From the NCBI RefSeq assembly GCF_040807025.1, contig NC_090953.1:25218997-25282996 (forward strand): a DNA stretch of 64,000 nt. The letters run 5' to 3'. The position numbers and the translations under genes are program-made. Numbering within the stretch: the first letter of the stretch is position 1; the number at the start of each line of letters is the position of its first letter. The notes under the pieces are model-generated. The model was not told the origin of the DNA. It searched no databases and saw only the letters and a list, made by a program, of their open reading frames with translations. Positions 33,101-44,620 of the stretch are shown here, one piece after another. This stretch comes from Struthio camelus. Lineage: Eukaryota > Chordata > Aves > Struthioniformes > Struthionidae.

Positions 33101-36100
33101 CGAGTCCCCACCGAGCGCCTTCCCCCACTGCAGCCCGAGATGAGCCGAAACCCTGGCCCTGCCGGGCGACGCGCCGTTGGCCGGGGCCATCGCGGCCGCC
33201 CTCGCGGCTGGCACGAGAGGGGCCGCCCGGCGCCGCAGCATCAGGTTGCAGGCGGGCGCAGCCGGGAGGAGGAGCGGGGCCCGCGGCATGCCAGAGAGCC
33301 CAGCGGGCCGGCAGCGGGGCCACGGCGCCACCGGCGCGGGGCCAACGGGCGGCTCGGAGGTGCGTCGGAGGGAGCTGCGCCCGCCGGCTGCCCCGACCGA
33401 AGGTGATGCTGTCGATGGCGCCGATGCAGAAGCTGCTGCAGCAGCTGCCGGCCAGCGCGGGCGGCCTGGGGAGAGCGGCGGTGGGCGCCGCGGCCGAGGA
33501 GGCGAGGAGCCCCGTGCTGGCCGCCGACGGAGGGCAGCAGGCCTGCTACAGTGCCCTGCGAGCCGACGAGCTGCAGCTGCTCAAGGGCCCCGCGGCGGAG
33601 AGCGGCGCCAGCGCCGGGCAGCCGCAGCCGCTGCGGTAAGGGCCCCCGCGAGCGCCCGCCGGGCGACTGCGAGAGAGATGAGCCCCGGGAGGGAGGCACG
33701 CGGGAGCGCGGGCCGGGCGCCGTGCCCGCGAGGCTCTGCGGGATGGTGGCGGCGGGGGCTCGTGCCGAGCGTCGTCCTGCCAGGGAGCCCTGGTGCCGCT
33801 GGCTCCAGGCGGGTACAACCCCCGGCGGCCGGGGTTTCGGGGACGGTTGAGTGTTTTAGGACGTAACGCTTCGTTTAGCGACCGGTGTGCGCTCGTGGAT
33901 GGCGAGGACTGACGGAGAGCGTTCAGCTCACTGTTTCTCCAAATGCTCAGGTGCTTTTGGTGCAAATCGGTGCTGTTTTGGGAAAGCTCCCATCCCCACC
34001 GGCCAATTTGGGAAGGGGCCATTGCAGTTGGATGTAGCCTTGCAAGCCTAGCGGTGCCATGTCGCCAGGTCAGCTCGGGGACCGCGGGGACAGCTGTGCC
34101 AGCCAGCCTTATAAAAAGAGATGTTGGTGACAAGGAGCTGACAGTGCCCCGAGTGACAACCTCAGCCCATGCGAGTCGCCCCAGCAACGCTCCCAGGGCC
34201 GCGGCGTCCTTTTCCATGTGCCTGTAACTGAATTCCTGCCCAGATAAATATTTCACGAGCAGCTGTGGGTTGGGTTCCCAGCCTGGCGCAGGCACCTCTC
34301 CTGCCCCAGCCTGACCATGGGAAGGGGGTAAAGCCAAGCTAGTGCCCTCTGCCTCCAGGGAAACCCTGAGCCAGGCTGGGAGCAGGTTGGAAGAGGGAAT
34401 AAAATGGAAAACAGGACTCTCCTTCCTGCGTTTCCACATGCCTGAGGGGGAAGCTGTCCCACAGCTGAGGTTCTCCTCGATCTGAGCACCCAAGGGTCAC
34501 TCTGCTACCCTTTGGCAAGTGCTGGCAGCGGGTGCTGGAGGCTGTGGGGTGCCCAGCACGCACATGGGGACCCTCCAAGGTGGGCACTGGGTGACAGCCA
34601 GGGCTGCCAGGGACAAGAGCCAGCTCCTCAGTGCATGGGGTGCTCCACAGGCATGATGACCTCAAGGAGATGCTGGATAGCAACAAGGACTCGCTCAAAC
34701 TGGAGGCCATGAAGAGGATTGTGGCGGTGAGTTTTGCCGTGGCACGGGCTTGGCGACTCCATGCTGTGGGCTCGCTCAGGCTGCGTGCCTGGTGTCACGC
34801 TGTTCCTTCCTCCCTAGATGATCGCCCGTGGGAAGAATGCCTCCGATCTCTTCCCAGCCGTCGTCAAAAATGTGGCCTGCAAGAATATCGAGGTGAGGCA
34901 GATCTCAGCCGCTGCATGCATGGCCCGTGGCAAGAAACTGCCGGGTGACCCCGCTGCGGGGAGAGCAAGGGGCTGACACCCAGCGATGTCCTCAGGTCTG
35001 GAGTGGTCCCTGGAGGGATGCTCTTTGGCATTAGGAAGGCTTTGGGGAGGGCTAGCGTGGCCTGAATTTGGGTGGGATGGAGGCACCAGGTGATGGCAGC
35101 TGTCCTGGTGTGGCAGCTGTCCTGGTGTAATCCTTGGGGGAGGCCCTGTGCCGCGGGATGTCTGCCACCTTGGCCACCCTTTGCCACGCGGCCCACAGGT
35201 GAAGAAGCTGGTGTATGTGTACCTGGTGCGCTACGCTGAGGAGCAGCAGGACCTGGCCCTGCTCTCCATCTCCACCTTCCAGCGAGGACTCAAGGTAGGC
35301 GATCTGACTCCTTTTGGGGGGCAAAATTGGGGCCAGGAGGCTGCAGTGGGGTTGGGCAGCCCCGGGGGACTTCCAGCTATATCCTTCCCCTGGCAAAAGC
35401 CCCATCCCGGAGGGTTCTGGTGGGGCCCAAGAGCCCATCCCGACTCACTGCAGTGCTGTGCATGTCTGCTGCAGGATCCCAACCAGCTGATCCGTGCCAG
35501 TGCCCTGCGGGTCCTCTCCAGCATCCGCGTGCCCATCATCGTGCCCATAATGATGCTGGCCATCAAGGAGGCGGCATCGGACATGTCCCCATATGTGCGC
35601 AAGACGGCCGCCCACGCCATCCCCAAACTGTACAGGTAATGGGGGGCTGTGGGCCGACTGGGGCCCCATGGGGTGGCGTGGTGATGCTGAGGACAAGGAG
35701 AACTCGTTTAAAGATTTGTACCTCTTCCTGCAGTTATATTGCAACATTGGGGTAACAGTGCTGGGGTCCTGCCTGCTTGGCATTGGCGGGCAGACGGCTG
35801 GGGAATGGGGTAGTTCGAGGCAGCGCCAGCCCCATGGGACTGGCTCAGCTGTGACGTGCTCCTGTCCATGCCGACCCTGCTCTCCCCTCACAGCCTGGAC
35901 TCAGACCAGAAGGACCAGCTCATCGAAGTGATCGAGAAGCTGCTGGCAGACAAGACCACGGTGAGTGGGTAGCCCCATCTCCCCTGCTCCAAAACGCAGG
36001 GATGCTGCCCTCCCCAGTGAGTGCCCAGTGCTCCAGCTACCCTCAAGCCTTATGTCTCCAGCTGGTGGCTGGCAGTGTGGTGATGGCATTCGAGGAGGTC

Positions 36101-39100
36101 TGTCCTGAGCGCATCGACCTCATCCACAAGAACTACCGCAAGCTCTGCAACCTGCTCATCGATGTGGAGGAGTGGGGCCAAGTGGTGATCATCAACATGC
36201 TGACACGCTACGCACGCACCCAGTTCCTCAGCCCCAACCAGAACGTGAGTGCAGCCGCCCGGTGCCGCAGCCGTGCCAGAGCCCCTCCAGCACCTGGGGC
36301 CCAGCACCTGCCGCTGGAGGAGTCTCAGGGGTCCCCAGACAGCCCCCAGAGCAGGCAGTGCTCCATCATCCCATGTCCAGGTCCAGGCACATCCCAGTGG
36401 TCCACTGACGTGGTCGGAGATGAGGGTGATGGGGAGGTGGGATGAAGGGCTGGGGCAGCATGGGGAGCCAGCCTGGGCACTGCCACAGGCAGCTGGGCCG
36501 GCGCCTTGCCCTCCCTCCCAGTGGGGCTGCGAGGCATCCCGTGTGCCAACAGGAGTCCCTGCTGGAAGAGAGCGCAGAGAAGGCCTTCTACGGCTCCGAT
36601 GAGGAGGACGCCAAGGATGCCAAGGCAGAGGCCGCCTCACTGGCGAAGCGCAAGCCCTACGTCATGGACCCTGACCACCGCCTGCTGCTGCGCAACACCA
36701 AACCACTGCTGCAGAGCCGCAACGCCGCAGTGAGTCCCACAGTGCAGCCACCCCCTCAGGGAGCCCTGTCCCATCTCCCCTAGCCCCAGCATGGCTCTCA
36801 GCCTGGCTGCCAATGGCCACCAGCTAGTGTCCTAGCACCTTTTCTCATGACCTCCCTGGTGGCCATGGTGCCACCAGGGTGCTGGTGAGACCTTGAGGGA
36901 CCCCCTGGGAGGAGAAATGTGGTGAGTGTCCACATAGGGAGATTTTGATTTTCTTCTTTGGGGTGCTATTGGGCTAGTGCAGGGACACATCTGTGGCATA
37001 GGGGCCGTGGGTGTGTCCCCCACGGTGTCCCTGTGCCCACCAGGTGACACACAGTTGTCTCCCCACAGGTGGTGATGGCCGTGGCTCAGCTCTACTTCCA
37101 CTTGGCGCCTAAGGCTGAGGTTGGCGTCATTGCCAAGGCGCTGGTGCGCCTCCTGCGGAGCCACAGGTCTGCAGCACTGAGGCTTTGCCAGTCCCCCCCA
37201 GGGTCCCTCAGCCCACTTGCCGGGATACCCTGGCCTGTGGGAACCGTGGGGCTGTGGTGGGTCCTGCTCCCCTGCGCAGGGACGTGCTGGGAGGGCAGCT
37301 GGTCCTGGCCTCACTGACCTTACTCCCCCTCTCCGTCCCACAGCGAGGTGCAGTATGTTGTGCTGCAGAACGTGGCCACCATGTCCATCAAACGGAGGGT
37401 GAGTTTCAGCTCCTGGTGCAGGAGGGGTCAGCCCCGTTGCCTCTGGAGCTGATTGAGGGTTTGGGAGGCAGCATGCATCCTGCCCAGGTCCCCAAGATCA
37501 CCTGCCCGTGGGTGGCTTTGGCATGAGCTGGGCAGCCAGTACTAGGGATGCCACTAACACTGCTGGCTCTTCACACAGGGGATGTTCGAGCCCTACCTGA
37601 AGAGCTTCTACATCCGCTCCACAGATCCCACACAGATCAAGATCCTCAAGGTAAGCTGGAAAAGCCTGGCTTAGAGCCTTTGCTGGCAGCCCAGCACACT
37701 GCCCAAACCCCTGCCAGGCCTTCAAGGCTCCTAGGATCCAGCCTGGGGCCCCTTCTCCGTGGGGGAATGGGAGGATGCCAGGGACCCAGTCCCCCAGCTC
37801 TGTGTCCCTGCACTGCCCCTCTCTCCCTCCTTCCCACAGCTGGAGGTCCTCACCAACCTGGCCAATGAGACCAACATCTCCACCATCCTGCGGGAGTTTC
37901 AGGTATGCTGGGGCCACAGGCACATCAAGACCACCTAGATGCCACTCCGGCATGGCTCCAGGTGCCAGCACTATGGGGGGATAGAGGGAGAGCCCCACCA
38001 GGAGAAGAGGGCTTTGGGCATGCCAATCTCAAGTATGGCATCATCTCCAAAACTCCTGGCATGCAGCTGCCATGCAGGGGGATGCCCAGCATTGGTGCAT
38101 GGGTAATGTGCCCTCCACATGCCTGTGCAGACCTACATCCGCAGCATGGACAAAGACTTTGTGGCAGCCACCATCCAAGCCATCGGGCGCTGTGCCACCA
38201 ACATTGGGAAGGTGCGGGACACCTGCCTCAATGGCCTGGTCCAACTCCTCTCCAACCGGGATGGTGAGCAAGCGTGGCCGGGGTGAAACGAGGCTCCCTC
38301 ACTCTTGGAGGGGGAGATCTCAGGGCAGGACCCTGCTAACACAAGCTCTCTGCCTGCAGAGCTGGTCGTGGCCGAATCTGTGGTGGTCATCAAAAAGCTG
38401 CTGCAGATGCAGCCAGCCCAGCACAGTGAGATCATCAAGCACATGGCCAAGCTCACTGACAACATCCAGGTGGGTTGGGACGCCACACAGCTCCCGGGGC
38501 CAGGGTCCACCCTGGTGGAGGGCCAGCGGGTGCACAGGCTCAGCACCGTAGGCTGGGAGGCAGCCGTGCCATGTGCCTATGGCCATCCTTCAGGTGCCCA
38601 TGGCACGGGCCAGCATCCTGTGGCTCATTGGCGAGTACTGCGAGCACGTGCCCAAGATCGCACCCGACGTGCTGCGCAAGATGGCCAAGTCCTTCACCAA
38701 CGAGGAGGACATTGTCAAGCTGCAGGTCATCAACCTGGCAGCTAAGCTCTACCTGACCAACTCTAAGCAGGTACTGGCGAACGGGCTTCCTGTGAGCACA
38801 GCCCATGGTCCAGGCCTGAGATGGCCCTGGCCCTGCCTCAGTTTCCCTATTGGGGAAGCAGAAGCTTTCCCTGAGCGTGCCTGTTTGTGCAGAGCAAGCT
38901 GCTGACCCAGTATGTACTCAACTTGGCCAAGTATGACCAGAACTACGACATCCGGGACCGGGCCCGCTTCATTCGCCAGCTCATTGTGCCCACCGAGAAG
39001 AGTGGAGCCCTCAACAAATATGCCAAGAAGCTCTTCCTGGCCCAGAAACCTGCTCCCATCCTGGAATCCTCCTTCAAAGGTATCAGCCCTGGCCATAGGG

Positions 39101-42100
39101 CATGGGGACATGGGAACTGGGGGTGTGGTTGGGGAGAGCTATTATCTTGGCAGCACACGGCCGCGCTGGAGCTGCCCCAACTCTTTGTCCTGCCATAGAT
39201 CGGGACCATTTCCAGTTGGGCTCCCTGTCCCACCTGCTCAACGCCAAGGCAGTTGGCTACCAAGAGCTGCCTGACTGGCCAGATGAGGCCCCTGACCCCT
39301 CCGTGAGGAACGTGGAGGTAATGTGGGGCAGTGCAGGGCTCTCCAGGGCCCGCCAGGGTGATGGGGGACACTGGGAGCCAAGGTGAAAGAGCTCCAGGAC
39401 CTTGGTGATGTCATCCCTGCTCTGCGGGGAGGAAGCACCTCCCTGCTGGGGAGCTGCAGCAGGCTTTGGGACAGCCCCAATAGGGGCTGCTCCGGTGCCT
39501 TGCTGTCTTCTCTCACACGCCACGTGTGCGTGGATGTCCGTACGCCAGCTTGCCGTGCTCAGGGGCATGTGTGGCCAGCCCGATGTGGGGGCAGGAGGGA
39601 GGCAAGGGTAGCTCTTTGGGCTCTGCACCTATGGGCACCAGCCCTGCTCTATCACCCCTGTCCCTGGCAGGTTCCCGAATGGACCAAGTGCACCAGCCGC
39701 GAGAAGAGGAAGGAAAAGGTGGAGAAACCTTTTTACTCTGATTCAGAGGGCGAGTCAGGGCCCACGGAGTCAGCGGACAGCGGTGAGGGCCCAGGCAGCA
39801 CAGTGGGGTGTCAGGCTGGGCACAGGCCGCCATGGCAGGGGGATGTGGCACGCAGCAGGGGGATCCTTGACAGGGTGCAACACTCTGGGAGGACTCGAGA
39901 TGTGGTAGGACGCAGCAGGGGGATGCAGGACACAGCAGGACGTGGCGGCAGGGCTGAGATGTGCCTACTCACAGAGCCGGAGTCCGTCAGCGAGGAGAGT
40001 GAGAGCAGCAGCAGTGAGGGCACCTCCAGCTCTGGCAGTGAGGAGGAAGAGGAGGGCAGCGGGGACCAATCGGAGGACAAGGAGGAAGAGGAGAAGAGGA
40101 AGAAGAAGAAGGAGAAGGAAGCCCCTCGGAAAGCATCTCTGGAGAGCGCTGGCAGGTACCCTGCACACCATGTCCTGCGGGGCTGGGGAACTGAGGCAGG
40201 GTCTCCCCAGCTGAATCTGCATGCTCGAGATATGGCCCTGTCTGAGCTGGCCTCTCCCTGCAGCCCCAGTGAGGAGGAGGAGGAGGAAGGGGTGAAGAAG
40301 GGCAAGAAGAAGAAGCAGCAACAGGTGAGGAAGGGCCGCGGCGAGACCTCGTCCGAGGAGGCCAGCGCCTCCGAGAGCAGCTCATCGGACTCAGAGTCAG
40401 GCTCTGAGGTGCAGGAGTCGCCGGCGGAGGTGGAGGCCAAGCAGAGGAAGGCGGTGAGGGCCAGGATGGGGGCAGCATGGTGGTGTGGGGTTGGCCTGAG
40501 CCCCTTTGCTCACCCTATGGCTCTCTGCCACCTTCTAGCCTGCCAGCACCAAACCCAGTCCCAGGGCCAATGCTGTGGGCCCCAAGGAAATCTCCCTGCT
40601 CGACCTGGATGACTGTGAGTAGCTGCCGCAGGGCCAGGGCTCGGCTCTGCCCTCGTTGCGGGGTACGCAGGGGGTCCTGCCACCCCGTCTGCCCCACTCC
40701 GGCCACCCCAGTGGGTGCATGGCCAGGCTGGGGGTGCCTCTGAGACAAGGCGTTACTGCATCCCTGGGGAAACTGAGGCACAGGCCTCTCACGCCAGCAG
40801 AGCTCAGGGGTTCTTGGGGTGCTGCTGAGCCAGAAATGGGGACTGGGATCAGTGGGGTCAATGGCCCCTGTCCCCAAGGATGGTTGTGGGGCACATGGCT
40901 GTGCCCACGGAGGTGTGCCCGTGGGGCTGTGCCCATATTCTTGTCCCGGTGCGGCTGTCCCTGTGCGGTTGTCCCCATGGAGCTGTCCCCATGGGGCTAG
41001 GCTCATATGTCTGTCACCTTGCACTGTCCCCATGGGACCATGGCCTGTCAGGGCTCTGCTAACTGTTTCTTCCTCACCCCCTCCATACCCCGCAGTCACC
41101 CCTCCTCCTCCCCAGCCCGTCCCCACCAGCAGCATCGTCTCCACCAGCCTGGTGACTGACCTGGAAGGCCTCACGCTCACTGACACCTCCCTGGCACCTG
41201 CCGTAAGTGACCCCATAAGTCCCTGCATCCCCCCAGGGATATCCCACATCCTTCCTGCAGACCACCTAAATCCCTGCTGCCCGCAGCAGCAGGCCCCCCA
41301 CCAGTGGTGGGCACGCCATGCCGTAGCACCCGGGGAGGGCCTGCTCACCCACGGCGCTCCTCGCTCCCTCGCAGCTGCTGAGCCCGGCATTCGGCTCGGT
41401 GAGGACCTACGAGCTGCTGCACCGCATGACGGGCGAGGGGCTCTCCGTCGAGTACTGCTTCAGCCGCCGGCCCTTCCCGCACGACCCCCACATGGTGGCT
41501 GTCCAGATCCAGATCTCCAACAACACCGACGCCGAGGTGAAGAGCCTACGCATCAGCGAGCCCAAGCCACTCTCGGGCATGCGGATCCAGGAGTTCCCCG
41601 AGATTGGTATGGCCCAGCCCGGCTCCGAGGGGTCCTGGCATTTTGGCAGGGGTCGGGTCACACCCCGTGGCACAGCGTGCCACAAGGCACCCCATGGGTG
41701 CTGCAGCTGAGCTGGAGGAGGTTGTCTCCCAGGCTGGGCTGGGTGCTGCCCACCGGCAAAGCGCCCGCTGGGTGCTGGGGACGCGGTGCCAGCCCTGTGC
41801 TTTCAGAGAGCCTGGCGCCCGGGGACACTGCCAGCTTGGTCATGGGCATCGACTTCTGCGACTCCACCCAGGCGGCCAACTTCCAGCTCTGGTGAGTGCC
41901 TGGTGCTGGGGCAGGATGGGCAGGGTGGGCTCCAGGGGATGGGGGACAGCGGGACAGGGACCAGCATCCCCCCAGGGGACAGCGGGACGGGTACCAGCAT
42001 CCCTCCAGGGGACAGGGCAGACATGGCATGGGGCACTCCAGGGAATGGGGGACGGCAGGACCAGCACCGAGGTGCTGTGGACCTGTGGACCCAAACTGGC

Positions 42101-44249
42101 CAGACCCTCTCACCCTGCTGTCTCTGCAGCACCCACACGCGCCACTTCTACGTCTCCATCCAGCCGCCCGTGGGGGAGCTCATGGCTCCCGTCTTCATGA
42201 GCGAGAACGAGTTCAAGAAGGAGCAGGGTGAGTGCAGGGTGGAGGCGGGCTGGCTTTGGGGGGACCTGCTGCCCCGAGCCCGGCGCGCCCAGCGCTGACG
42301 TTAACCACCCGTTTTATTCCCTCTGCCGCCCTCACCATGTCCTTAGAGCACCTCTCGCGGCTGGGCGAGGGTAAGTCGCAGCTCAGCTGGCCCTCGTGGG
42401 CAGGGGTGCGCTGCTGACCCCATCCCGCTCCCCTAGACTAGCTCTGCTCCCCTTACCCTGTGCGAGCTGCGCTCCGGCCCCCCTCCTGCACCCCCAGGCC
42501 TGGGGGCCGGGGCAGCAATCCCTCGCGAGTAGATGCCATCTGGGTGCCCCTGCTGGCGCCGGGGTCCTGGGGGGCACCGCCGGGTCCCTGCACAGGGTGC
42601 AGGGCTCTGGGGCGCGATGGAGCAGATCCCCAGCCCTTGAGACCCCCACCCTGCCTGGCTGCTGCAGTGCCCCAGGCGTGCATGGGGTCCCTGGACGGGT
42701 GTCCCCTCAGCACGTGGCCCCTGGGAGCTGCTGTGCAGCCTGGCAGTGCCAGCCCCTCCCGCCTAACCGCTCATCAAGCCACAGCCGGTGGCCAGAGCGT
42801 GGGTCCCATGGGTGCTTGGTGCTCCCAGCACCGTGGTCTGGGGCCGGCGAGCAATGGGGACACCCTGGCTGCATGTCCCCATGCTTCTGGAGCCAGCGCG
42901 CTCCACGGCAACCCCGTAGCACAGCAGAGGAAGCCCTGGGAGGGTCTGTGGCCGCGGCAAGGCGAGCGGTCGATGCTGGCCTGGCTGGAGCACCCATAGC
43001 ACCCGTAGTGGATGCTTGATGCTCGTGGTGCCCGGGCTCCATTGCCCTGCACTGCCTGCAGGCGCCATTCCCCAGGGACATGGGACACGGCTGCAGGCTG
43101 CTGCTACCAGGCAGGGTGGCAGGGCACAGAGATGGGCCCAGAAAGGGTCCTGGAGGAAAGGTTTTCCCAAATCCATCTCTCCTGGGGGCTGGAGATTAGC
43201 AAATGATCAGGAGAGAGTGGGGCAGCCAGGTTGGGACCCTACGGAAACCCTGGGCTGCGAGGCCACAGGCTGACCGTGGGGTTGACGCGCCCCAGGATGG
43301 GGCTGAGCCCTCTCGCAGCGCACGGCTGGCACCTCGGGGTGGGATGAGATGGGACAGAGAGAGGCTGGAAGGAGGCAGGAATCAGGGCTTGGCTCAGCAA
43401 CAACAAAACGGGGCCCGGAGGGGACGTGGCCCTTCTCCAGGGGCGCGCGCAGGGCAGAGGGGCTCTTGGAGCCACTGCCGGGCGCAGATGGAGGGCCGGG
43501 CTGCGAGGCTGGAGATGGGCAGGTGCCTCTGCTGCCCGCCCCAGGGAAGCTGACGGGCATGAGCGAGATCACGGAGAAGCTGACGCTGCCGGAGAAATGC
43601 CGGAGCGACCACGCCATCGTCCAGCAAGTGACCTCGGCTGCCAACGTGGGCCGCGTGCCCTGCGGAGCAGACAACGAGTACAGGTAGCCGGATCCCCCAT
43701 TGCGGTGACATTGCCTGGCACAGCGCCGCTGGGACCCCGGCTCCTCGCATGGCTCAGGTGGACTGTGCTGAGCCAGCGACCTGCTGTGGGGACCAAATTG
43801 GGGAGGGGATGTCAAGGGAGAACCAGCCAGGGGATGTTACCTCTCTGGTTTTACCCAAATCAAAGCAGCTCCTTGCAGGGATGCTCAGGTCCTACTTGAG
43901 GACAAGGAGCCCCTGTGCCACCCGCACCCAAACCCCCTGTGATGGTGGCTGTGGGCAGCAGATGCCTCCCCGGTCCTGCTGGAGCATCCCAGGAACAGCC
44001 GTGCCGACCCGGTGCGGGATGCTGGGGGGCAGGGACGGGAGGGTGACCGCGGGGACGGCCACAGCTCGCCCTGAAGCCCTATGTCTGCCGGTGGGCAGGT
44101 TCGCGGCCAAGACGGTGACCAGCGGGAGCCTGGTGCTTATCACCCTGGAGAGGCGGGAGGGTGCCGCAGCCCAGCTGACGGTCAACAGCGAGAAGATGGT
44201 TATTGGCACCATGCTGGTGAAGGACATTGTCCAGGCCCTGGTGCAGTGA
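30182..44249 (+). CDS. AP3B2: AP-3 complex subunit beta-2 (neuronal), complete
   Basis: This is the large beta subunit of neuronal AP-3, which sorts cargo from endosomes to synaptic vesicles and lysosome-related organelles. The 27 coding exons, all GT-AG with matching phase, are: 30182-30294, 34651-34726, 34818-34892, 35199-35294, 35475-35635, 35894-35960, 36062-36244, 36553-36729, 37069-37166, 37344-37398, 37579-37650, 37840-37902, 38131-38263, 38360-38469, 38594-38770, 38893-39079, 39199-39317, 39671-39782, 39975-40155, 40264-40453, 40539-40614, 41096-41202, 41375-41606, 41807-41891, 42130-42227, 43545-43683, 44099-44249. They sum to 1110 residues (human about 1082). Residues about 35-650 form the adaptin trunk ([36 protein letters not shown]). 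Residues about 690-830 are the acidic Ser/Lys-rich hinge, and the C-terminal ear ends [16 protein letters not shown]. The trunk is almost identical to mammals. AP3B1 is excluded by the N terminus ([12 protein letters not shown]) and the CPEB1 neighbour. Confidence 0.97.
30601..32095 (+). repeat. 28-bp C-rich minisatellite in AP3B2 intron 1
   Basis: About 45 good copies fill 30601-31900, with more diverged ones to about 32095. Each reads CCCTGCACCC, then GCTGGTGGTG or ACCAGTGGTG or TGCCAGTGGTG, then TCCCCCAG; length shifts of one C are common. Many copies contain CACCAGTGGTG, a short perfect inverted repeat. Both strands have long open frames, up to 805 codons, produced by the repeat alone. 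Confidence 0.96.
32100..33405. other. AP3B2 intron 1, middle part
   Basis: GC-rich intron sequence after the minisatellite. Open frames on both strands are long but show no domain. CpG density rises after about 33050 towards the candidate alternative first exon. No RNA gene or mobile element was recognised. Confidence 0.45.
33406..33635 (+). CDS. AP3B2: Candidate alternative first coding exon of AP3B2
   Basis: In a CpG-rich part of intron 1, an open frame from ATG 33406 ([20 protein letters not shown]) runs 230 bases to a strong donor, CTGCG then GTAAGG, at 33635. Its phase (two bases, CG) is exactly that of the normal exon 1 end (AG), so splicing to 34651 gives R-HDDLKEM in frame. It would replace the normal 38-residue N terminus with about 77 residues rich in Ala, Gly and Leu. 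A second in-frame ATG at 33415 has a better context. The sequence evidence is the donor, the phase and the CpG setting. A chance open frame in GC-rich DNA is the main alternative; I know of no matching protein. Confidence 0.35.
33636..34650. other. AP3B2 intron 1, distal part
   Basis: The stretch is mixed in composition and loses its CpG density after about 33830. No exon with consistent splice sites and no recognisable repeat was seen before the acceptor of the second coding exon at 34651. Confidence 0.5.
40325..40453 (+). other. AP3B2: In-frame optional part of an AP3B2 hinge exon
   Basis: Inside the hinge exon 40264-40453 a consensus donor, CAACAG then GTGAGG, occurs at 40324/40325. Both this donor and the one at 40453 leave phase 0. 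Using the inner site would remove exactly 129 bases (43 Ser/Glu-rich residues, starting [20 protein letters not shown]) without changing the frame. The long form is the one that resembles human AP3B2. Whether the short form is made is unknown. Confidence 0.35.
42347..42370 (+). CDS. AP3B2: Candidate 24-nt cassette microexon of AP3B2
   Basis: Inside the 1.3 kb intron before the penultimate exon, a 24-base segment is bounded by CCTTAG and GTAAGT. Upstream and downstream exons join in phase 1, and this segment begins and ends in phase 1. Inclusion adds eight residues, EHLSRLGE, between KKEQ and GKLTGMSE in the ear. A TGC lies in the polypyrimidine tract about 22 bases before the exon, as in SRRM4-dependent neural microexons. 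AP3B2 is neuronal, so a neural microexon is plausible. No transcript evidence is available here. Confidence 0.45.
42371..43544. other. AP3B2 intron, distal part of the longest 3' intron
   Basis: After the candidate microexon, this GC-rich sequence shows no further exon that fits in phase. Open frames on both strands have no domain. A weak run of GGTGCxxGGTGCTC phrases near 42800-43030 may be a decayed repeat. Confidence 0.45.
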
Positions 44250-44620
44250 CTGCCAGGCCCCGCCACATCCACAACCCCTGCAGCCAGAGGGCTCTGCCCT
44301 CCCATCTCCTCTGGTCCACACCGCTCCCCAAAACCCTCTGCCATCCACATAACCTGTTTCTGCCGGGTTATTTCTCGCCCTAATCCCCAGCATGGCGGGG
44401 CAGCAGCTGGTGGTGAGATGCAGGGATCTCCAGAGCTGGCTGGGAGGAAGGAGCGGGACAGCGGAGACGGGAAGCAGGGCGATGGCCCGCTTGGAGGGCA
44501 CGCGGCCGGCTCCAGCAGCGTGCCTCCTACCCCCAGCCCCTCGCTGTGCAGCAGTCTCGTAGTGTAACCCTATTTATTATGGTCAGGATCTCCCAATAAA
44601 GCTCTCCTTGAACCCGCTTC
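44250..44620 (+). other. AP3B2: AP3B2 3' UTR with poly(A) signal
   Basis: A short 3' UTR of about 370 bases follows the TGA at 44247-44249. AATAAA at 44595-44600, in CCCAATAAAGCTCTCC, is followed by a T/G-rich stretch (CTGCTTTGTGTGC), the usual arrangement of a cleavage site. Confidence 0.8.
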
